DNA of 64,000 nt from Frigidibacter sp037095735 (GCF_037095735.1 NZ_JBAWKD010000006.1:1-64000); one strand, 5' to 3'; shown: positions 16,106-25,362, counted from the first letter of the stretch. A program made the numbers and translations. Notes: generated by a model from the letters alone, not told the origin.

Positions 16106-17526
16106 CAGGCGGCGTCCTTCAGCTTCTCGGGCAGCAGGTTCGCCCAGCTGGAGATCGTGCCGGCGCCAAGGCAGACGACGATGTCGCCCGGCCGCGCCTG
16201 TTCGCGCACCAGCCGCGCAAGGTCGTCCACCGACAGGATCGCGCGGGCGTGGCGGTGGCCATGGGCGATCAGCCCCTGCACGAGGTCGTCGCGGCTGGCC
16301 CCGGGGATCGGTTCCTCGCCCGCGGCATAGACCTCGGCGATGGCGACCACGTCGGCCTCGTTGAAGCAGGTGCAGAAGTCGTCGAAGAGCGAGTGCAGGC
16401 GGGTGTAGCGGTGCGGCTGGTGCACGGCGATCACGCGGGCGCGCGGGTTGCCCGCTACCGCCTGCCGCGCGGCCTTCAGCACCGCCGCGATCTCGACCGG
16501 GTGGTGCCCGTAGTCATCGATGATGGTGACGCCGCCCAGCACCTCGCCGACCTTGGTGAAGCGCCGGTTCACGCCGCCGAACTTCGCCAGCGCCTCGCGG
16601 ATCTCGTCCTTCTTCATCCCGAGGTGGCGCGCCACCGCGACCGCGGCCAGCGCGTTCGAGACGTTGTGGTCGCCCGGCATCGGCAGGGTGCAGCCCTCGA
16701 TCACCTGATCCTCGGCCTGCAGCAGGATGTCGAAATGGGCGATGCCCTTCTCATACCGCAGGTTCACCGCGCGCACGTCGGCCTGCGCGTTGAAGCCGAA
16801 GGTGGCGATGCGGCGGTCCGTCACCCGGCCGACCAGCGCCTGCACCTCGGGGTGGTCGGTGCAGCACACGGCGAGCCCGTAGAACGGGATGTTGGTCACG
16901 AAGTCCTGGAAGCCGCGGCGCAGGTTCTCGATCGAGCCCCAGTGCTCCATGTGCTCGGGGTCGATGTTGGTGACGATGGCGATGGTTGCGGGCAGGCGGT
17001 TGAAGGTGCCGTCGGACTCGTCGGCTTCGACCACCATCCACTCGCCCTGCCCCGCGCGGGCGTTCGAGCCATAGGCATGGATCACGCCGCCGTTGATCAC
17101 GGTCGGGTCGAACCCGCCCTTGTCCAGAAGCGTCGCCACCATCGTCGTCGTCGTGGTCTTGCCGTGCGTGCCGGCGATCGCGATGTTCGAGCGCATCCGC
17201 ATCAGCTCTGCCAGCATCTCGGCCCGGCGCACGACGGGCAGGTTGCGCAGGCGCGCCTCGTCCAGCTCGGGGTTGCCCTTCTTGATCGCGGAAGAGATCA
17301 CCACCACCTCGGCCTCGCCGATGTTCGAGGCCTGCTGCCCCTCGAAGAAGGTCGCGCCCAGCGACACCAGCCGGTCGGTGATCTTCGAGGCCTTCAGATC
17401 CGACCCCTGCACCCGGTAGCCCAGCGTCATCAGCACCTCGGCGATGCCCGACATGCCGATGCCGCCGATGCCCACGAAATGGATGGGACCGAGTTCGAGC
17501 GGGAGTTTGGTGGCTGCTGCGTTCAT
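16105..17526 (-). CDS. murC: UDP-N-acetylmuramate--L-alanine ligase MurC
   Basis: MurC adds the first amino acid, L-alanine, to UDP-MurNAc using ATP. The 473-aa product has the N-terminal Rossmann-like IHFVGIGGIGMSGIAEVL, the Mur-ligase P-loop IAGTHGKTTTTTM, and the C-terminal domain with DDYGHHPVEIAAVL and VHQPHRYTR. It is coupled to the DUF2484-like gene by TGATG and follows murG after 9 bp. Length and motifs are all typical. Confidence 0.97.
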   Translation of the reverse strand: MNAAATKLPLELGPIHFVGIGGIGMSGIAEVLMTLGYRVQGSDLKASKITDRLVSLGATFFEGQQASNIGEAEVVVISSAIKKGNPELDEARLRNLPVVRRAEMLAELMRMRSNIAIAGTHGKTTTTTMVATLLDKGGFDPTVINGGVIHAYGSNARAGQGEWMVVEADESDGTFNRLPATIAIVTNIDPEHMEHWGSIENLRRGFQDFVTNIPFYGLAVCCTDHPEVQALVGRVTDRRIATFGFNAQADVRAVNLRYEKGIAHFDILLQAEDQVIEGCTLPMPGDHNVSNALAAVAVARHLGMKKDEIREALAKFGGVNRRFTKVGEVLGGVTIIDDYGHHPVEIAAVLKAARQAVAGNPRARVIAVHQPHRYTRLHSLFDDFCTCFNEADVVAIAEVYAAGEEPIPGASRDDLVQGLIAHGHRHARAILSVDDLARLVREQARPGDIVVCLGAGTISSWANLLPEKLKDAA

Positions 17527-17535
17527 GCCTCGTCC

Positions 17536-18642
17536 TTAATTCTTCTTGGCGGCCGCCCGGGCCGCGACGGTTTCGACCAGATCGGCCAGCCTTTCGGCCG
17601 CGTCCGGGATCCCCTGCCGCATCGCGGCGATGGCCATCTGCATGGCGCCCTGCGGATTGTCCAGAACTGCCGCAACGAGACCTGCGATCTCTTCCGGCGT
17701 GGCCCGGCTTTCCGGGACCAGCGCCGCGGCGCCGGCATCGACCAGCCCGCGGGCGTTCGCGGTCTGGTGATCGCCCGCCGCCGCCGCGAAGGGGATCAGG
17801 ATCGAGGGCCGCCCGATCACCGAAATGTCGGCCACCGACGAGGCCCCGGAACGCGAGATCACCAGCTGCGCCTCTGACAGGCGGCGGGGGATGTCGGTGA
17901 AGAAGGGCTCGACCTCGGCGAGGATGCCCGCGGCCTCGTAGGCGGCGGCGACGCGGGCGCCGTCCTCGCCCCGGGCCTGATGGGCGACGCGCAGCCGGTC
18001 GCGGACCTCGGGCGGCAGGCTGGCCAGCGCCGCGGGCACCACGTCCGAGATGATGCGCGCGCCCTGGCTGCCGCCGATGGCCACGATGCTGACCGGATAG
18101 GGACCGGGCGGGATATAGGGGGCCCCGGCGCGCTCCAGCACCGCGGCGCGGACCGGGTTGCCGATCTGCAGCCCCTCGACGCCCTCGGGCAGCCTGGTGG
18201 GCCAGATCCCGCAGGCGAAGGCATCGACGCGGGTCGCGAAGAGCTGGTTCACCTTGCCGGGAATGGCGTTCTGTTCGTGGATCAGCCGCGGCAGGCGCAA
18301 GAGCGTCGCCGCCGCCAGCGCCGGGATCGAGGGGTAGCCGCCAAAGCCCGCGACCACGGTGGGCCGGTCCTTCAGCATCTGCGCCGCCGCCGAGGCGACG
18401 CCGCCCGCGATGCGGAACGGGGTCACGGCCTTGGCGAGCGCCCCGCCGCGGGCGAAGGTGGCCGAGGCGACCTGTTCGACCGCGACCGCGTTCGGGAAGC
18501 CGCCGGCATAGCGGGCGCCGCGCGCGTCGGTCGACAGCTTCACGCGCCAGCCGCGGGCCAGCATCGTTTCGGCCAGCGCCTGGGCGGGGAACATGTGCCC
18601 GCCGGTGCCGCCTGCCGCGATCAGCAGGAGCGGCGCGGCCAT
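17536..18642 (-). CDS. murG: N-acetylglucosaminyltransferase MurG
   Basis: MurG transfers GlcNAc from UDP-GlcNAc to lipid I, forming lipid II on the inner face of the membrane. The 368-aa protein begins with the glycine-rich LIAAGGTGGHMFPAQAL and carries the family signatures VVAGFGGYPSIPAL, LIHEQNAIPGKVN and IGGSQGARI. The UDP-GlcNAc-binding region SRSGASSVADISVIGRPSILIPF is cited here by its first and last parts. The ATG at 18642 is right for the family; the frame stays open upstream through ftsW but without similarity. Confidence 0.97.
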   Translation of the reverse strand: MAAPLLLIAAGGTGGHMFPAQALAETMLARGWRVKLSTDARGARYAGGFPNAVAVEQVASATFARGGALAKAVTPFRIAGGVASAAAQMLKDRPTVVAGFGGYPSIPALAAATLLRLPRLIHEQNAIPGKVNQLFATRVDAFACGIWPTRLPEGVEGLQIGNPVRAAVLERAGAPYIPPGPYPVSIVAIGGSQGARIISDVVPAALASLPPEVRDRLRVAHQARGEDGARVAAAYEAAGILAEVEPFFTDIPRRLSEAQLVISRSGASSVADISVIGRPSILIPFAAAAGDHQTANARGLVDAGAAALVPESRATPEEIAGLVAAVLDNPQGAMQMAIAAMRQGIPDAAERLADLVETVAARAAAKKN

Positions 18643-18659
18643 CTCAGCGCCCCCCCATC

Positions 18660-19826
18660 TTAGCGGCCTCTGCGCATCAGGTGATCGGCGATCTCGCCCT
18701 GCGGCCGCTTGCGGGTCAGCGCGAGCAGCATGCCCAGCGCGATCCCCGAGGCGATGACCGACGAGCCGCCGTAGCTGACGAAGGGCAGCGTCATGCCCTT
18801 GGCGGGCAGAAGCCGCACGGCGACGCCCATGTTGATCATCGCCTGCACGCCGAAGGCAGCGGCAAGGCCCGCGCCGGCCAGCCGGATGAAGGGGTCGCGT
18901 TCGCGCATCAGCCGGAAGAACGAGCGCACGACGACGGTGGCGTAGAGCGCGATGATGATCAGCACCAGGATCAGGCCGTATTCCTCGGCCGCGACGGCGA
19001 TGATGAAGTCGGTATGTGCGTCGGGCAGCGACCATTTCACCGTGCCTTCGCCGACGCCGACGCCGAAGAAGCCGCCGTTCTGGATGGCGTTGGTCGCGTA
19101 GCCGATCTGGGTGCGGGGGTCGATCTCGGCGGTCAGGAAGCCGTCGATCCGGCGCGCGAAGTGCTGCGAGCTTTCGTAAGCCGTAAAGCCGCCCACGACC
19201 ACGAGCCCGAAGATCCCCACCAGCAGGAAGATCGGCGCGCCGCCGATGAAGTAGATCACGCCCCAGCTGAAGAGCACGAGCGAGGCCTGCCCGAAGTCCG
19301 GCTGCGCGGCGAGGAACAGCACGACCGTCACCGCGATCATGAAGCTGTAGAGCCGGCCGGGCGGGCCGTTCAGCTGCTGCGCGGCCGAGATCAGCCAGGC
19401 CGAGAGGATCACGAAGCAGGGCTTGAGGAATTCCGAGGGCTGGACCGAGCCGAAGCCCATCGAATACCAGCGCACCGCGCCCTTGCCGAAGTCGGTACCG
19501 AGGAAGGGCAGCAGCAGGATCGAGGTGAAGGTGAGCGCGAAGCCCACCACGCCGATCCGGCGCACCTGCGTCGGCGACATCATCGAGATCGCGAACATCG
19601 CGATCAGCGCGAGCGTGCCGAAGAAAGCCTGACGCTCGACATAGTAGAAGGGCTTGAGGCCGTTCTTTTCCGCCAGCGGCGGCGAAGAGGCGAGGCCCAG
19701 CAGCAGTCCGACCCCGAACAGAAGCAGCACGGCAGAGAGCGACCACTTGTCGATGGTGCGCCACCAGCGCGGGAGCACGGGTTCGCCGACGCGAACCGGC
19801 ATGGTGCCGAAGACCATTTCCGTCAT
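18660..19826 (-). CDS. ftsW: lipid II polymerase FtsW (SEDS family)
   Basis: FtsW polymerises glycan strands at the septum together with FtsI. The 388-aa protein has about ten membrane segments and the SEDS-family landmarks RRIGVVGFALTF, KGAVRWYSMGFGSVQPSEF, PDFGQASLVLFSWG and SYGGSSVIASGIALGMLL. It is the first gene of the cluster in this window. Upstream there is no murD or mraY but a divergent dehydrogenase gene, so the dcw cluster is interrupted at this point. The start at 19826 is one of several close Met codons (19826, 19817, 19802). Confidence 0.95.
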   Translation of the reverse strand: MTEMVFGTMPVRVGEPVLPRWWRTIDKWSLSAVLLLFGVGLLLGLASSPPLAEKNGLKPFYYVERQAFFGTLALIAMFAISMMSPTQVRRIGVVGFALTFTSILLLPFLGTDFGKGAVRWYSMGFGSVQPSEFLKPCFVILSAWLISAAQQLNGPPGRLYSFMIAVTVVLFLAAQPDFGQASLVLFSWGVIYFIGGAPIFLLVGIFGLVVVGGFTAYESSQHFARRIDGFLTAEIDPRTQIGYATNAIQNGGFFGVGVGEGTVKWSLPDAHTDFIIAVAAEEYGLILVLIIIALYATVVVRSFFRLMRERDPFIRLAGAGLAAAFGVQAMINMGVAVRLLPAKGMTLPFVSYGGSSVIASGIALGMLLALTRKRPQGEIADHLMRRGR

Positions 19827-20018
19827 GGGGATACCGCTTTCACTGCCTCGGATGCGTCCGGGTTCGGCCCGGATCTGCGGCGGAGTCTAGCGCGCCTTCG
19901 GGGTCCGCGCCAGCCAAAGATGGCGGATGCAGGGCGGGATCGCGGCCGCGGCATCGCGGCGCTTCCCCCGCCCCCGCCCGGCATGTCAGGCTGGACGCGG
20001 ATCGCAGGGGAGGTGCCC

Positions 20019-20951
20019 ATGAAAGTCGCCATCGTCGGGGCCGGTCAGGTCGGGGCCGCGGCCGCCTATGCGCTGGCGCTGCAGGGACCGGCGTCCGAGA
20101 TCGTGCTGATCGACCGCTCGGCCGCGCTGGCCGCCGCGCAGGCCGAGGACATCGCCCATGCCGTGCCCTTCGCCTCGGCGGTGCGGGTGCGGGCCGGGGA
20201 TTACGATGCGGCGGCGGGGTCCGCGGTCGCGATCCTTGCGGCGGGGGTGGCGCAGAAGCCGGGCGAGACGCGGCTCGAGCTGCTGGGCCGCAATGCCGCG
20301 GTCTTCGCCGAGGTGGTGGCAGAGGTGCTGCGCGTGGCGCCCGACGCGATCCTGCTGGTGGCCTCGAACCCGGTCGACGTGATGACGCAGGCCGCGACCC
20401 GGCTCTCAAACCTGCCGCCGGCGCGGGTGATCGGCTCCGGCACCATCCTCGACACCGCGCGGTTCCGCCACCTGCTGGGCCGGCATCTGGGCGTGGCGCC
20501 GCAATCGGTGCATGGGCTGGTGCTGGGCGAGCATGGCGACAGCGAGGTGCTGTGCTGGTCGGGCGCCACCGTCGGCGCGGCGCCGCTGGCGGTGGTCGCG
20601 CGCGATCTTGGCCGGCCGCTCGACCCGGCCGCGATGGAGACGATCGACGAGGGCGTGCGTCGCGCCGCCTACCGGATCATCGAGGGCAAGGGCGCCACAT
20701 GGTTCGGGATCGGCGCGGGCCTTGCGCGGATCGTGCGGGCGATCGGCGCGGATGCGCGCGATGTGCTGACGCTGTCGATGCTGACGCCCGAGGTGGCCGG
20801 GGTGCGCGAGCTGGCGCTGTCGCTGCCGCGGGTGATCGGGGCCGAGGGGATCATTGCCACCCTGCCCCCGGCCCTGTCGCCGCCCGAGGCCGAGGCGCTG
20901 GCGCGCTCTGCCGCGATCCTGAAGGCCAGCGCCGATCCGCTGGGGTTCTGA
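20019..20951 (+). CDS. ldh: L-lactate dehydrogenase
   Basis: This NAD-dependent enzyme interconverts pyruvate and L-lactate. The 310-aa protein has the Rossmann motif VAIVGAGQVGAAAA, the catalytic His172 in LGEHGDSE and the Asp145/Arg148 region DTARFR. The substrate loop AGVAQKPGETR has Gln79 at the specificity position; Gln indicates lactate, whereas malate dehydrogenases have Arg there. The ATG at 20019 has a GGGGAGGTG ribosome-binding site. It is divergent from ftsW (192 bp apart) and convergent with the DinB-like gene (3 bp apart), so it is probably monocistronic and looks inserted at the dcw cluster boundary. Confidence 0.9.
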   Translation: MKVAIVGAGQVGAAAAYALALQGPASEIVLIDRSAALAAAQAEDIAHAVPFASAVRVRAGDYDAAAGSAVAILAAGVAQKPGETRLELLGRNAAVFAEVVAEVLRVAPDAILLVASNPVDVMTQAATRLSNLPPARVIGSGTILDTARFRHLLGRHLGVAPQSVHGLVLGEHGDSEVLCWSGATVGAAPLAVVARDLGRPLDPAAMETIDEGVRRAAYRIIEGKGATWFGIGAGLARIVRAIGADARDVLTLSMLTPEVAGVRELALSLPRVIGAEGIIATLPPALSPPEAEALARSAAILKASADPLGF

Positions 20952-20954
20952 GCC

Positions 20955-21512
20955 TCAGCTCAGCAGCCATTCCTCGCTGCGCCCGATCGTGGCGAGATCC
21001 GCCGCGCGGACCGCCGCATCGTCGACCATCACGAATTCGTCCAGCTGCGGCGGCGCGACCGAGGTGCCCGAGAGCATGGCATGGACCTGGCCCCGGTGGT
21101 GCTGGTCGTGCAGGAACAGGTGCAAGAGCGTGTCGCCCAGCGTCTCGATCTGCACCCGTCCGGCGCGCTGGATCTGCACGACCGTGTTCAGGTCGCCCGG
21201 AACCAGCGCCTCGGCCAGCGCGAGCGCCTTCAGGTCCATCTCCTCCTGCGCCTCGGCCCACTGCCCGAGCTCCGGGCAGGGCAGCGGATCGGCCCAGGCC
21301 GCCGGCCCGAGGTTGCCGCCGGCGATCGCGTCGAGGTAGAAGCGGTCGATGATCAGGATGTGGTTCAGCGTGGCGCGGATCGAGGGGAAGAACCCGACGC
21401 GCGGCGCCTCCCATTCTCCGGGGCCGAGGGCCGCGCAGGCGCAGTGAAGCCGGCGGTTGGCCAGCAGCGCGTTGCGCGCCATGCGACGGAAGGGGAGGCA
21501 GGGGTCGATCAT
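20955..21512 (-). CDS. DinB-family protein (possible metal-dependent thiol transferase)
   Basis: The protein (185 aa from 21512; 191 from an alternative ATG at 21530) has the DinB/YfiT-like four-helix pattern. The putative metal-binding histidines are in LNHILIIDRFY and FLHDQHHRGQVHAML. Members bind a divalent metal and some transfer small thiols; the reaction here is unknown. Neither start has a clear ribosome-binding site. A perfect TTAA-N7-TTAA sequence lies 38 bp upstream of the 21512 start, so cell-cycle regulator CtrA may control it. Confidence 0.75.
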   Translation of the reverse strand: MIDPCLPFRRMARNALLANRRLHCACAALGPGEWEAPRVGFFPSIRATLNHILIIDRFYLDAIAGGNLGPAAWADPLPCPELGQWAEAQEEMDLKALALAEALVPGDLNTVVQIQRAGRVQIETLGDTLLHLFLHDQHHRGQVHAMLSGTSVAPPQLDEFVMVDDAAVRAADLATIGRSEEWLLS

Positions 21513-21549
21513 GATGCGGCATCCGATCATGCCGCGCTGCAGAGGTCAA

Positions 21550-21565
21550 TTAACCCGTCATTAAC
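21550..21565. promoter_or_regulatory. CtrA-box-like TTAA-N7-TTAAC
   Basis: TTAA (21550-21553), seven bases, then TTAAC (21561-21565) exactly fits the full CtrA recognition consensus known from Caulobacter and Rhodobacter capsulatus. In such GC-rich DNA a chance match is unusual. It faces the DinB-like gene start. Confidence 0.5.
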
Positions 21566-22235
21566 CCGCCACTTTTTGCGGCAAATAGGCACACTATCTG
21601 CGATAATTCGGATCAATATCGCACGGGCGAACACAAACCACGTCATCGGAGGAAACCCGCCGACAGGCGCCGGCCCATTGAGTCGCGATCAGGCCGTGCG
21701 CCGATGGATCGGATTTCGCGCTCTCGTCCCGAGTGTATCGACCTGCGAGGACGGGAAAGTTGCCGCCTTCGGCCGGATGGCTCCGGGCGGCCGGTCATTC
21801 GCCAGACCGCCATCTCCGCACCCGGCGCGGACACGAGCTTCGGGCCCCTCCCCCGACTGGACACGGCCCGCGATCCGGCGCCGAACCGGCGACACGCGCC
21901 TCGCCGCCCCACGACGGAGGTTCTCCTAAGTGCCCGGACCTCCCAAGCCTGCGACCTGCACTCTGGGCTGACCGGGAGCCGCCAGGCCTTCTGCAGGCGG
22001 GCCGGGCCGCTGTCCCCCTCCCCCTCTGGCAGGTCGGGACGGACCGCTGAGCGCCGCAAGGTCGCTGGCCGACGGGGCGCCCTTCGGCAGACAGCGGATC
22101 GACGCCGCGCAGTGCCGATGCCGGTTGCCGAAGGACGCGTTTCGTCGCGCTCGTTCCCGGCGGGGCCGTATGCGGGCTCGAACCCCGATCGGCGGTGCAC
22201 AGAGCGCCCGGGGGGCGCGGCCCCTCGGCGCATGC
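21566..22235. other. gene-free stretch upstream of the DinB-like gene
   Basis: The stretch has no family-like coding sequence; all open frames through it look like shadows. The first 90 bp are AT-rich for this genome. They include a possible extended -10 (TG-C-GATAAT at 21599-21607) pointing right. The remainder is GC-rich with several short inverted repeats. A small RNA or a decayed gene is possible but not shown. Confidence 0.4.
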
Positions 22236-22263
22236 AAAGGGCCGGCCCCTGCGGACCGGCCCC
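22236..22263 (-). terminator. terminator of yebC
   Basis: On the minus strand GGGGCCGG and CCGGCCC form a stem with a short loop, followed by TTTG. It lies 25 bp past the yebC stop. Confidence 0.6.
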
Positions 22264-22288
22264 AGTGGTTCTGCGGCAGTTGCGGCGC

Positions 22289-23029
22289 TCAGAGCTGCGC
22301 CGCGACCTCGTCGGACATGTCGAAGTTGTGGGTGACGTTCTGCACGTCGTCATCCTCTTCGAGCGTGTCGATCAGCTTCATCAGCTTCTCGGCGGTCTCG
22401 AGGTCGACCTCGGTGCGGGTCTGCGGCTTCCAGATCAGCTTCGCCTCGGTCGACTCGCCCAGCTCTTTCTCGAGCGCCTCGGTCACGTCGTTCAGCGCCT
22501 CGACCGAGCAGTAGACCCAGTGGCCCTCGTCGTCGCTTTCCACGTCATCCGCGCCGGCCTCGAGCGCGGCCATCATCACGGTGTCGGCATCGCCGGCGCT
22601 GGCGGGGAAGCTGACCTCGCCCACCCGGTCGAAGCCGTGGCTGACCGAACCGGTCTGGCCAAGGTTGCCGCCCGACTTGGTGAAATAGCTGCGCACGTTG
22701 GACGCGGTGCGGTTCAGGTTGTCGGTCATGCATTCGACGATCACCGCGATGCCGTTCGGGCCGTAGCCCTCATAGCGGATCTCGGTGTAGTCCTCGGCAT
22801 CGCCGCCCTGCGACTTCTTGATCGCGCGGTCGATCACGTCCTTCGGCATCGACTGCGACTTCGCGGCCTTCACGGCCAGCCGCAGACGCGGGTTCTTCTC
22901 GGGATCGGGATCGCCCATCTTCGCGGCGACGGTGATCTCCTTCGAGAGCTTCGAGAACATCTTCGAGCGCAGCTTGTCCTGCTTGCCCTTGCGGTGCTGG
23001 ATGTTCGCCCATTTGGAATGGCCTGCCAT
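22289..23029 (-). CDS. yebC: YebC/PmpR/TACO1-family regulator
   Basis: The 246-aa protein has the conserved N-terminus MAGHSKWANIQHRKGKQD, the central EGYGPNGIAVIVE and the C-terminal acidic segment of the YebC family. Members bind nucleic acid or the ribosome and have been reported both as transcription regulators and as translation factors that help with difficult peptide stretches. Length is typical. It is monocistronic here, with a terminator after it. In many bacteria yebC lies beside ruvC; that is not so in this window. Confidence 0.95.
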   Translation of the reverse strand: MAGHSKWANIQHRKGKQDKLRSKMFSKLSKEITVAAKMGDPDPEKNPRLRLAVKAAKSQSMPKDVIDRAIKKSQGGDAEDYTEIRYEGYGPNGIAVIVECMTDNLNRTASNVRSYFTKSGGNLGQTGSVSHGFDRVGEVSFPASAGDADTVMMAALEAGADDVESDDEGHWVYCSVEALNDVTEALEKELGESTEAKLIWKPQTRTEVDLETAEKLMKLIDTLEEDDDVQNVTHNFDMSDEVAAQL

Positions 23030-23122
23030 GACCCGTCACTCCGTCGCCTGATCTGGAACGGGGGCCTCTTAGCGCAAGGCGGGGCGCCCCCGCAATGGGG
23101 GGCCTGCCCCGAGGGCCAAGGT

Positions 23123-23497
23123 TCAGTCGTAGCGCGGGAAGCGCCGGTCCATCGAACCGGGGGTCTTGAAGGTCTCTGCCCGGCCGTCCTCGGCGATGAT
23201 GACCACCGTGGCATAGGGTTCGACCAGGTCGCCCAGCGCGGGGGCGAGCCAGCTCTGCCGCTTCACGCGCACGTCGAAGCGGGCGTGGTGCGGGCAGTCG
23301 ATGAACATGCCCATGCCGCCCTCGGGCTGCATGGTCGAGCGGCAGACGGCGCCATCCTTGAAGCGCACGGTCAGCTGCTTCGAGGTCAGCTTGATGTCGT
23401 CGACGCGGGCGTGGATGGCGGCGGCGGCAAGACCCGGGGCGGCCAGCACCGGCGCGACCGCAAGCAGGGAGACGAGGACGAGACCGAAGCGCTTCAT
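23123..23497 (-). CDS. small exported protein of unknown function
   Basis: The 124-aa product starts with a clear Sec signal peptide (MKRFGLVLVSLLAVAPVLAA, followed by an AAA-type cleavage region). The mature part is a small beta-rich domain with two cysteines (GAVCRSTM and FIDCPHHARF) that could form a disulfide. I recognise no family. It is flanked by yebC and an SLC13-type transporter, both on the same strand but with gaps, so no operon function is suggested. Confidence 0.7.
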   Translation of the reverse strand: MKRFGLVLVSLLAVAPVLAAPGLAAAAIHARVDDIKLTSKQLTVRFKDGAVCRSTMQPEGGMGMFIDCPHHARFDVRVKRQSWLAPALGDLVEPYATVVIIAEDGRAETFKTPGSMDRRFPRYD

Positions 23498-23583
23498 GAG
23501 CGGCACCTTTGCGGCTCTGGGAGGGTGTCGCTCAAGACTACACACGATCCCGCGACCGCGCCAGCCCCGCGGCGGAAAGCCGC

Positions 23584-25362
23584 CTAAAGCGGCCACAGGA
23601 TCGGGATCAGCGCGCAGGCCACGAGGCCGCAGATGATGTTCAGCGGCAGGCCGAGGCGGACATAGTCGGTGAACTTGTAGCCGCCGGGGCCGTAGACCAT
23701 CGTGTTGGTCTGGTAGCCGATCGGTGTCGCGAAGGCGAGCGTGGCCGAGAACATCACCGCCACCACGAAGGGCCGCGGGTCCTTGCCGAGCTCGTTCGCC
23801 AGCTGGATGCCGATCGGGGTCAGGATCACCGCCACCGCGTTGTTCGACAGGATCTCCGTCATCACCACGCCCAGGAAATACACGCACAGGATGGTGAGGA
23901 ACGGCGAGAGCCCGTCGAGATGCGGGGCGATCAGACGCACGATCAGGTCGACCGAGCCCGACTGCTCCAGCCCCTCGCCCACGGCGAGCATCGCGAAGAT
24001 CAGCGCCATCAGGCGGCCGTCGACGAAGCTGAACGCCTCGTCGGCGTCGATGCAGCGGGTGACGAGGATCACCCCCACCGCGACGAAGGCCAGCGCCATG
24101 ATCGGCGCCACGTCCAGCGCCGAGAGGCCCACCACCGCCAGAAGCGCCAGGATCGCGATCGGGGCATGGCCGCGGCGGAACGGGCGTTCGGCGGGTTTCG
24201 AGACGTTGACAAGATCCATGTCCTGCGCGAGCCGGCCGATGTCCTCGGCCGAGCCCTCCAGCAGCAGCGTGTCACCCACCCGCACTTCCAGATCGTCGAG
24301 CTTGCGGCCGATGTTCTGGTTGCGGCGGTGCGCGGCCAGCACATAGACGCCGTAGCGCCGGCGCAGGCGCAGCTCGCCCAGCGTGCGCCCGATCATCCGG
24401 CAACCGGGCGAGATCAGCACCTCGACGGTCTCGGTGGCGACCGAGCTCAGCTTGTCGACCATGTGCACGTCGCGCCGCTGCTGCAGGTCCAGAAGGTCGG
24501 TCATCTCGGTGCGCAGCACGATGCGGTCGCCCGGCGCCAGCACCGCGGACGGCAGGTCGCGCCGCAGCGAGGCGTCGCCGCGCAGCACGTCGATGACCCG
24601 GATGCCTTCGCGCTTGAAGAGCGGCACCTCGAGCACCGGCGTGCCGATCAGCGCGCTGTCCTCGGGCACCGCGACCTCGGTGAAGTATTTCATAGAGCGC
24701 CGGCCGATCAGCATCTCGGCCATCGAGACGCGGGCCGGCAGCAGCTTGTCGGCGAAGAGCGCCATGTAGATCGCGCCGACCGCGGCGACGGCAAGGCCCA
24801 GCGGCGCGATCTCGAAGATCGAGAAATGCGCAAGCCCGCGATCCTTGGCGACCCCGTCGACCAACAGGTTGGTCGAGGTGCCGATCAGGGTGATCATGCC
24901 GCCCAGAACGGTGAAATAGCTCAGCGGCATCAGCAGCTTCGAGGGCGAGACGCCGAGCCTGCGGGCGATCTGGATCACGATCGGGATCATCACCGCGACC
25001 ACCGGCGTGTTGTTCATGATCGCCGAGGCGAAGACCACGAAGACGAAGAGCGCGACGATGGTGCGCTTGGGCTTCGAGGCGGCGTGACGCTCGATCACCT
25101 TGGTCAGCTCGTTCAGCGCCCCGGTGCGCACCAGCCCGCCCATGATCAGGAACATGAAGGCGATGGTCCAGGGGGCGTTGTTGGCAAGGTTTTCCGCGGC
25201 GTCCTTGTAGGGAAGGAAGCCGAACAGCAGCATGACCGCGGCGCCGACCATGGCCACCACCTCGGTCTCGAACCATTCCAGCGCGAAGACCACGAACATG
25301 AGCGCGACGATCACCAGCGCAGCGATCGCACGCACATCGGGCGCAAGGCCGAGATCAATCAT
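23584..25362 (-). CDS. SLC13/DASS-type permease with two RCK_C domains
   Basis: The 592-aa inner-membrane protein has membrane segments in both halves and a cytoplasmic middle part (about residues 210-390) with two TrkA-C (RCK_C) units. The two SLC13-like repeats carry NNTPVVAVMIPIV, GTSTNLLVDG, NNAVAVILTPIG and GYQTNTMVYGPGGYKFTDY. Related proteins transport sulfate, dicarboxylates or other anions with Na+ or H+; the substrate cannot be assigned. No neighbour points to one. The start at 25362 gives a normal N-terminus with an immediate membrane helix. Confidence 0.85.
   Translation of the reverse strand: MIDLGLAPDVRAIAALVIVALMFVVFALEWFETEVVAMVGAAVMLLFGFLPYKDAAENLANNAPWTIAFMFLIMGGLVRTGALNELTKVIERHAASKPKRTIVALFVFVVFASAIMNNTPVVAVMIPIVIQIARRLGVSPSKLLMPLSYFTVLGGMITLIGTSTNLLVDGVAKDRGLAHFSIFEIAPLGLAVAAVGAIYMALFADKLLPARVSMAEMLIGRRSMKYFTEVAVPEDSALIGTPVLEVPLFKREGIRVIDVLRGDASLRRDLPSAVLAPGDRIVLRTEMTDLLDLQQRRDVHMVDKLSSVATETVEVLISPGCRMIGRTLGELRLRRRYGVYVLAAHRRNQNIGRKLDDLEVRVGDTLLLEGSAEDIGRLAQDMDLVNVSKPAERPFRRGHAPIAILALLAVVGLSALDVAPIMALAFVAVGVILVTRCIDADEAFSFVDGRLMALIFAMLAVGEGLEQSGSVDLIVRLIAPHLDGLSPFLTILCVYFLGVVMTEILSNNAVAVILTPIGIQLANELGKDPRPFVVAVMFSATLAFATPIGYQTNTMVYGPGGYKFTDYVRLGLPLNIICGLVACALIPILWPL

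Noticed and set aside
15424..17877. 817-codon plus-strand open frame over murB, DUF2484, murC and murG
   Set aside because: It spans four real genes on the other strand and shows no recognised motif.
17536..19764. Reading murG as a 742-aa protein starting inside ftsW
   Set aside because: The upstream part is the ftsW gene in another frame; MurG similarity begins at the ATG at 18642.
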